Positions 5,491 to 6,452 of a DNA stretch of 6,452 bases are shown here, piece by piece. The first letter of the stretch is position 1. Each line of letters starts with the position of its first letter. A program made the position numbers and the translations under genes. The stretch comes from Candidatus Bipolaricaulota bacterium (GTDB lineage Bacteria > Bipolaricaulota > Bipolaricaulia > UBA7950 > UBA9294). The stretch covers positions 1 through 6,452 of the forward strand of contig JAGYNL010000118.1 in assembly GCA_018399865.1 (NCBI GenBank). Direction: 5' to 3'. Under the pieces are notes generated by a model. The model was not told the origin of the DNA. It was given only the letters and a program-made list of their open reading frames with translations, and made no database searches.

Positions 5491-6066
5491 TCACCTTGGC
5501 AGGGTGACGCCAGGTTGGTTCTGGTAAATGCCCCCTGCTTCCTTCTCTGCGTATGTTCTTTGTGGTCTGTTTCCACGAAAGAAAACCACCTGGGCAATCC
5601 CTTGGCCGACATGGAGCTTTATAGGAAGGGGTGATAAGTTTGCTAATTCAATTGTCAAAACCCCTTTCCAGCCTGGCTCCAGCGGTGTTACATTGACTAA
5701 CAGTCCACAGCGCGCATAGGAGCTCTTACCCCAACAAACACCGGCAACATCATCTGGTATGTTAAACATCTCTACTGATTCGGCCAACACCTGAGAGCCA
5801 GGCGCAACTTCCAACGTCTCCTTTACTTCGATCTGTCGAAAGTGTCCGTGTGGGAAGTTGATGGGGTCCAGCACAGCATTTATACCGCCTATTGGAACGA
5901 GGAATTTGCTTCCCAGGCGAAGATCATATCCGAAACTACCAAGTCCGTAGGAAGGTTTGCCTTTCTGTTTGGCCTGGAAAGGGTGTATCATTGGTTCTCC
6001 TGGCCATTGTAATGATTCAGCCTCACACAGCGCCTTGATTTCCTGATCGTTTAGGATGCCAAGCAT
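5491..6066 (-). CDS. dcd: dCTP deaminase
   Basis: Deaminates dCTP to dUTP, feeding dUMP to thymidylate synthase; a cytoplasmic homotrimer of the dUTPase-like fold. At 191 residues it is normal length. Seen: SFGYDLRLGSKF (44-55), the conserved Y/V-D-x-R-L-G strand; GKSSYARCGL (113-122), with the S-S-x-x-R nucleotide/catalytic segment; VTPLEPGWKGVLTIELAN (126-143), in which E140 corresponds to the catalytic glutamate; QGIAQVVFF (155-163); and a C-terminal IYQNQPGVTLPR (180-191), which closes over the nucleotide. The 'TPLEPGW' form marks the shorter-loop branch of Dcd, distinct from the E. coli 'TAHRIDPGW' form. Whether it also hydrolyses dUTP, as some archaeal and mycobacterial relatives do, cannot be read here. 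ATG 6066 has AAGGGGG at 6075-6081. It is first in the dcd-thyX operon. Confidence 0.95.
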   Translation of the reverse strand: MLGILNDQEIKALCEAESLQWPGEPMIHPFQAKQKGKPSYGLGSFGYDLRLGSKFLVPIGGINAVLDPINFPHGHFRQIEVKETLEVAPGSQVLAESVEMFNIPDDVAGVCWGKSSYARCGLLVNVTPLEPGWKGVLTIELANLSPLPIKLHVGQGIAQVVFFRGNRPQRTYAEKEAGGIYQNQPGVTLPR

Positions 6067-6101
6067 TCGTAGAACCCCCTTGACCTTCGATGGATGTGAT
6101 C

Positions 6102-6129
6102 AGTATATGAATCCTTCTCACACTTGCAA
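6102..6129 (-). promoter_or_regulatory. Probable promoter of the dcd-thyX operon
   Basis: Reading leftwards, TTGCAA (6124-6129) and TATACT (6102-6107) are 16 bp apart. Transcription would begin about 6095, leaving a leader of about 30 nt that includes AAGGGGG. A second TTGCAA is at 6140-6145, in tandem with the first at a 16-bp step. Confidence 0.55.
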
Positions 6130-6237
6130 CCTCTGATCTTTGCAATCTTGTAGTTTCTTCGCATAGTAAGCGATTTACCAATGTTCGAGAGCTGTAGCGA
6201 GGCATAAATAGATATGTTTTATATTAACTGGTTGTAA

Positions 6238-6369
6238 GTGGATAACCATCAGGTCCATAGAGGCAGGACTAAAACGCGTCACCATGGTGCCTCTGGCAGA
6301 GACGCTGAGGCCATAGAGGAAAGCACGGGGCTCAAGATTGATAAGCAAGGATTAGGGATTATGGGGTAA
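6238..6369 (+). CDS. Possible short reading frame, 43 codons (doubtful)
   Basis: GTG at 6238 to TAA at 6367-6369. The product begins V-D-N-H-Q and includes DAEAIEESTGLKIDKQGLGI, which reads like ordinary helical protein sequence. After the TAA the same frame stays open to the window edge (S-V-L-L-G-R-N-E-R-G and onward). There is no convincing Shine-Dalgarno before the GTG. It could be a short gene, the 5' part of a gene interrupted by a stop, or chance: the same stretch is rich in inverted repeats and may act as RNA. Not recognised. Confidence 0.2.
   Translation: MDNHQVHRGRTKTRHHGASGRDAEAIEESTGLKIDKQGLGIMG
6259..6294. repeat. Inverted repeat AGAGGCA/TGCCTCT with internal palindrome
   Basis: A perfect 7-bp stem: AGAGGCA (6259-6265) pairs with TGCCTCT (6288-6294). 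Inside and overlapping it is the 10-bp palindrome CACCATGGTG (6280-6289). Alternative pairings exist: GCCTC 6289-6293 with GAGGC 6307-6311, and GCGTC 6276-6280 with GACGC 6301-6305. CCATAGAGG is repeated directly at 6255-6263 (one mismatch-free copy less one base) and 6311-6319. Confidence 0.4.
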
Positions 6370-6384
6370 GGATCAGTCTTGCTT
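6343..6384. repeat. Inverted repeat AAGCAAG/CTTGCTT enclosing G-tracts
   Basis: A perfect 7-bp stem (6343-6349 with 6378-6384). The plus-strand loop contains GG, GGG, GGGG and GG separated by 4, 5 and 3 nt (6349-6371). That spacing permits a two-tetrad G-quadruplex, although the first GG shares a base with the stem. Confidence 0.4.
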
Positions 6385-6413
6385 GGCAGGAACGAACGTG
6401 GCAGGCGAATCAA

Positions 6414-6435
6414 CGTGGTAGATAAACTACTCACG
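6414..6435. repeat. Hairpin CGTGGTAG-ATAAA-CTAC(T)CACG
   Basis: Eight base pairs with one bulged T (6431) around a 5-nt loop. It is not followed by a T-run, so it is not an intrinsic terminator. The window ends 17 nt later in GGAGG, which could be a Shine-Dalgarno for a gene outside. Confidence 0.4.
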
Positions 6436-6452
6436 CTACAACAGCGCGGAGG

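Larger units (their letters stand above)
6130..6452. other. Intergenic region without a confident gene
   Basis: From the dcd promoter to the right edge no recognisable protein, tRNA or known RNA is visible. The first part (6200-6235) is AT-rich (ATAAATAGATATGTTTTATA) and might hold a rightward promoter, but no paired -35/-10 is clear. The rest contains the three inverted repeats and the doubtful frame listed separately. The layout (AT-rich patch, several hairpins, GGAGG at the edge) would suit a structured 5' leader transcribed rightwards. Confidence 0.4.

Noticed and set aside
6023..6205. A 60-codon minus-strand frame overlapping the start of dcd
   Set aside because: It overlaps the dcd promoter, ribosome site and N-terminal codons in another frame, and the product resembles nothing.
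6311..6335. Similarity of GAGGAAAGCACGGGGCTC to the conserved GAGGAAAGTCCGGGCTC region of RNase P RNA
   Set aside because: The downstream conserved blocks of RNase P RNA (for example the GCAACAGAGA-type segment) are absent, so it is probably coincidence; a covariance-model search would settle it.
6268..6452. Minus-strand frame open from the right edge to a TGA near 6284
   Set aside because: The product is Ser/Pro/Leu-rich with no recognisable motif and is antisense to the other candidate frame; not enough to call a gene end.

Overview
The window looks like ordinary bacterial chromosome of moderate GC. It holds seven clear protein genes, one short gene supported mainly by its control signals, and a hairpin-rich right end with no confident gene. 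I cannot fix the taxon. The YhbD/bactofilin pair is best known from Bacillus-type Firmicutes, while ThyX, Dcd and DHA3-type efflux pumps are widespread. Strong Shine-Dalgarno sequences (AAGGAGG, AGGAGG) and sigma70-type promoters fit Firmicutes, Chloroflexota or relatives. There are no phage structural genes, insertion sequences, CRISPR repeats or tRNA/rRNA genes.

Left part, all on the minus strand. A complete DHA3-type (macrolide-efflux-like) major facilitator pump occupies 4-1281. Upstream of it (1431-3128) lies a compact operon read leftwards: a 59-residue basic small protein, then a YhbD-family (DUF4004) MerR-like helix-turn-helix protein, then a bactofilin-type polymer-forming protein. 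The last two overlap by 4 bp (ATGA). The operon has a near-consensus promoter (TTGACA-17-TATACT) whose spacer is a 17-bp near-palindrome. A close copy of that 17-mer sits directly before a perfect TATAAT inside the operon, just ahead of yhbD. A third partial copy lies at the presumed promoter of the divergent nitroreductase gene. One regulator, possibly YhbD itself, may control both transcription units.

Centre, plus strand. A short FMN nitroreductase-family gene (3470-3967) is followed after 33 bp by a gene for a 181-residue membrane protein built from a duplicated module ending in W-x-W-P-R. They are probably co-transcribed.

Right part, minus strand. dcd (dCTP deaminase) and thyX (flavin-dependent thymidylate synthase) form a tight two-gene operon, 6 bp apart, for thymidylate synthesis: dCTP to dUTP, then dUMP to dTMP. 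No separate dUTPase is present here. Beyond the dcd promoter, 6130-6452 contains several inverted repeats, a G-tract cluster that could form a two-tetrad quadruplex, a 43-codon reading frame of uncertain status, and GGAGG at the very edge. It may be a structured leader of a gene outside the window.
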